Origin: an uncultured Eubacteriales bacterium
GTDB lineage: Bacteria > Bacillota > Clostridia > Christensenellales > Aristaeellaceae
Assembly (NCBI GenBank): GCA_902793605.1
Contig: CADBEB010000018.1
Coordinates: 1-57,886 of the forward strand
Length of the DNA stretch: 57,886 nt
Direction: 5' to 3'
The notes beneath the pieces are model-generated. The model searched no databases and was not told the DNA's origin. It worked only from the letters and a program-made list of their open reading frames with translations. Position numbers and translations under genes: made by a program. This document shows, piece after piece, positions 57,306 to 57,886 of the stretch (the stretch's first letter is position 1; every line of letters begins with the position of its first letter).

Positions 57306-57886
57306 TGGCTCCAGCGTTTGTGATATGCTCCCTTCATGAAAGACAGTGAAAAGAAAAACTGTCACATGGAGGGAGTTTTTATATGAGACACAGAAGGAAA
57401 ATATCGCCAGAAAAGGTACTAGAGGCAGTCAAAAAACACTTTAATGATGAAGGGTCAAAAGCGACAATCGCGGATGAATATGGTATCTCGATCTCTTTTT
57501 TTAGATCATGCATAGCAAGATACAGGGAACAAGGTGAGCTAGCTTTTATAGAGATTCTGCGAAACAAAGTATATTCTGAGGAAACACGTAAACATGCAAT
57601 CGAGGCATATCTAAATGGTGAAGGATCTTTTATAGATATAGCTGCAAAATATGGGTTACGTTCGAAAACCACACTTCAAAAATGGGTAAAGGTGTATAAT
57701 AGCGGCAAAGGATTCCGACAGAAAATGTCAGGAGGGAGCCGCATGAAAGAAGCACGTCCTACCACAGTGGAAGAACGGATTCAAATTGCCAAAGATTGCA
57801 TCGCCAACGGCGGGAACTACGGAGAAACAGCCCTCAAGTACAACGTCAGCTACCAGCAAGTCTACCAGTGGACGAAGAAGTACAAG
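57306..57886 (+). mobile_element. Left part of an IS3/IS150-type insertion sequence
   Basis: Begins about 57306 (TGGCTCCAGCG...), which has the TG terminus of IS3 ends, and holds an OrfA-type gene running off the window. A GACAGT/ACTGTC dyad (57342-57363) lies in its leader. AT-rich against the flanks. The right end is outside. The exact left boundary is uncertain. Confidence 0.6.
57383..57886 (+). CDS. IS3-family OrfA helix-turn-helix transposase protein, partial
   Basis: 168 codons, open to the window end. Three HTH-like units: A-T-I-A-D-E-Y-G-I-S-I-S-F-F-R (about 32-46), F-I-D-I-A-A-K-Y-G-L-R-S-K-T-T-L-Q-K-W (83-101), and Y-G-E-T-A-L-K-Y-N-V-S-Y-Q-Q-V-Y-Q-W (147-164). Repeated HTHs are seen in OrfA of IS150-type elements. 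GGAGGGAG before the ATG. The first two thirds are AT-rich and the last third (from about 57745) GC-richer, hinting at a composite origin. The catalytic DDE part would be in OrfB outside. Confidence 0.82.
   Translation, partial: MRHRRKISPEKVLEAVKKHFNDEGSKATIADEYGISISFFRSCIARYREQGELAFIEILRNKVYSEETRKHAIEAYLNGEGSFIDIAAKYGLRSKTTLQKWVKVYNSGKGFRQKMSGGSRMKEARPTTVEERIQIAKDCIANGGNYGETALKYNVSYQQVYQWTKKYK

Overview
The window reads as chromosomal DNA of a GC-rich, anaerobic clostridial Firmicute, most like uncultured gut or rumen lineages. The basis is strong AAGGAGG-type ribosome sites, sigma-A promoters with 16-18 bp spacers, frequent TTG starts, an oxygen-labile iron-sulphur L-serine dehydratase, a UmuC/YolD pair, BspA-type leucine-rich repeat and Big_2 surface proteins, and many small secreted proteins without sortase signals. 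The order-level placement is inference. I see no rRNA, tRNA, CRISPR array or recognisable riboswitch.

Layout. 1-4,824: a membrane protein, an M32 carboxypeptidase and a HelD-like helicase. 4,837-13,583: a tight minus-strand operon read deoC > ileS > GH4-like pseudoenzyme > rRNA-type methyltransferase > RluA-type pseudouridine synthase > tgt > DUF4867, mostly translation and RNA modification. 13,839-23,999: plus-strand genes: Big_2 surface protein, a c-di-GMP EAL protein with a frameshift in a T6 run, an ImmA/IrrE-type zinc peptidase with C-terminal HTH, a MATE exporter, two phage-type small genes, a secreted LRR protein and a YgjP peptidase. 24,046-32,855: HU, serA, a zinc-ribbon/TPM membrane pair, an Eis-like acetyltransferase operon, a secreted cystatin-like protein, serine dehydratase. 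33,023-35,058: umuC-yolD translesion operon. 35,307-38,188: small housekeeping genes. 38,332-43,641: a complete type I restriction-modification operon hsdR-hsdM-hsdS. 43,814-56,530: acetyltransferases, many secreted proteins, a LEA-like repeat protein, a GGDEF cyclase, free methionine sulfoxide reductase and a DUF3089 hydrolase. 56,543-57,886: a Nif11-type RiPP precursor, an SH3 fragment and the start of an IS3-type element.

The most interesting signals are: (i) an identical dyad GCACAA-N5-TTGTGC filling the 17-bp spacer of two promoters, one for the ImmA/IrrE-HTH protein and one for umuC-yolD, suggesting a non-LexA DNA-damage regulon; (ii) a secreted bacterial cystatin homologue; (iii) an orphan Nif11-type RiPP precursor; (iv) a GH4-family protein that has lost the family's catalytic residues inside the ileS operon; (v) three unrelated genes sharing the promoter core ATCTGGGATAAT.

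Defence and stress functions (RM system, translesion polymerase, peptidase-regulator, HelD, acetyltransferases, fRMsr) are spread across the window, and signalling by c-di-GMP is represented by one synthase-type and one phosphodiesterase-type membrane protein. All family calls are by reading motifs; no database search was run.
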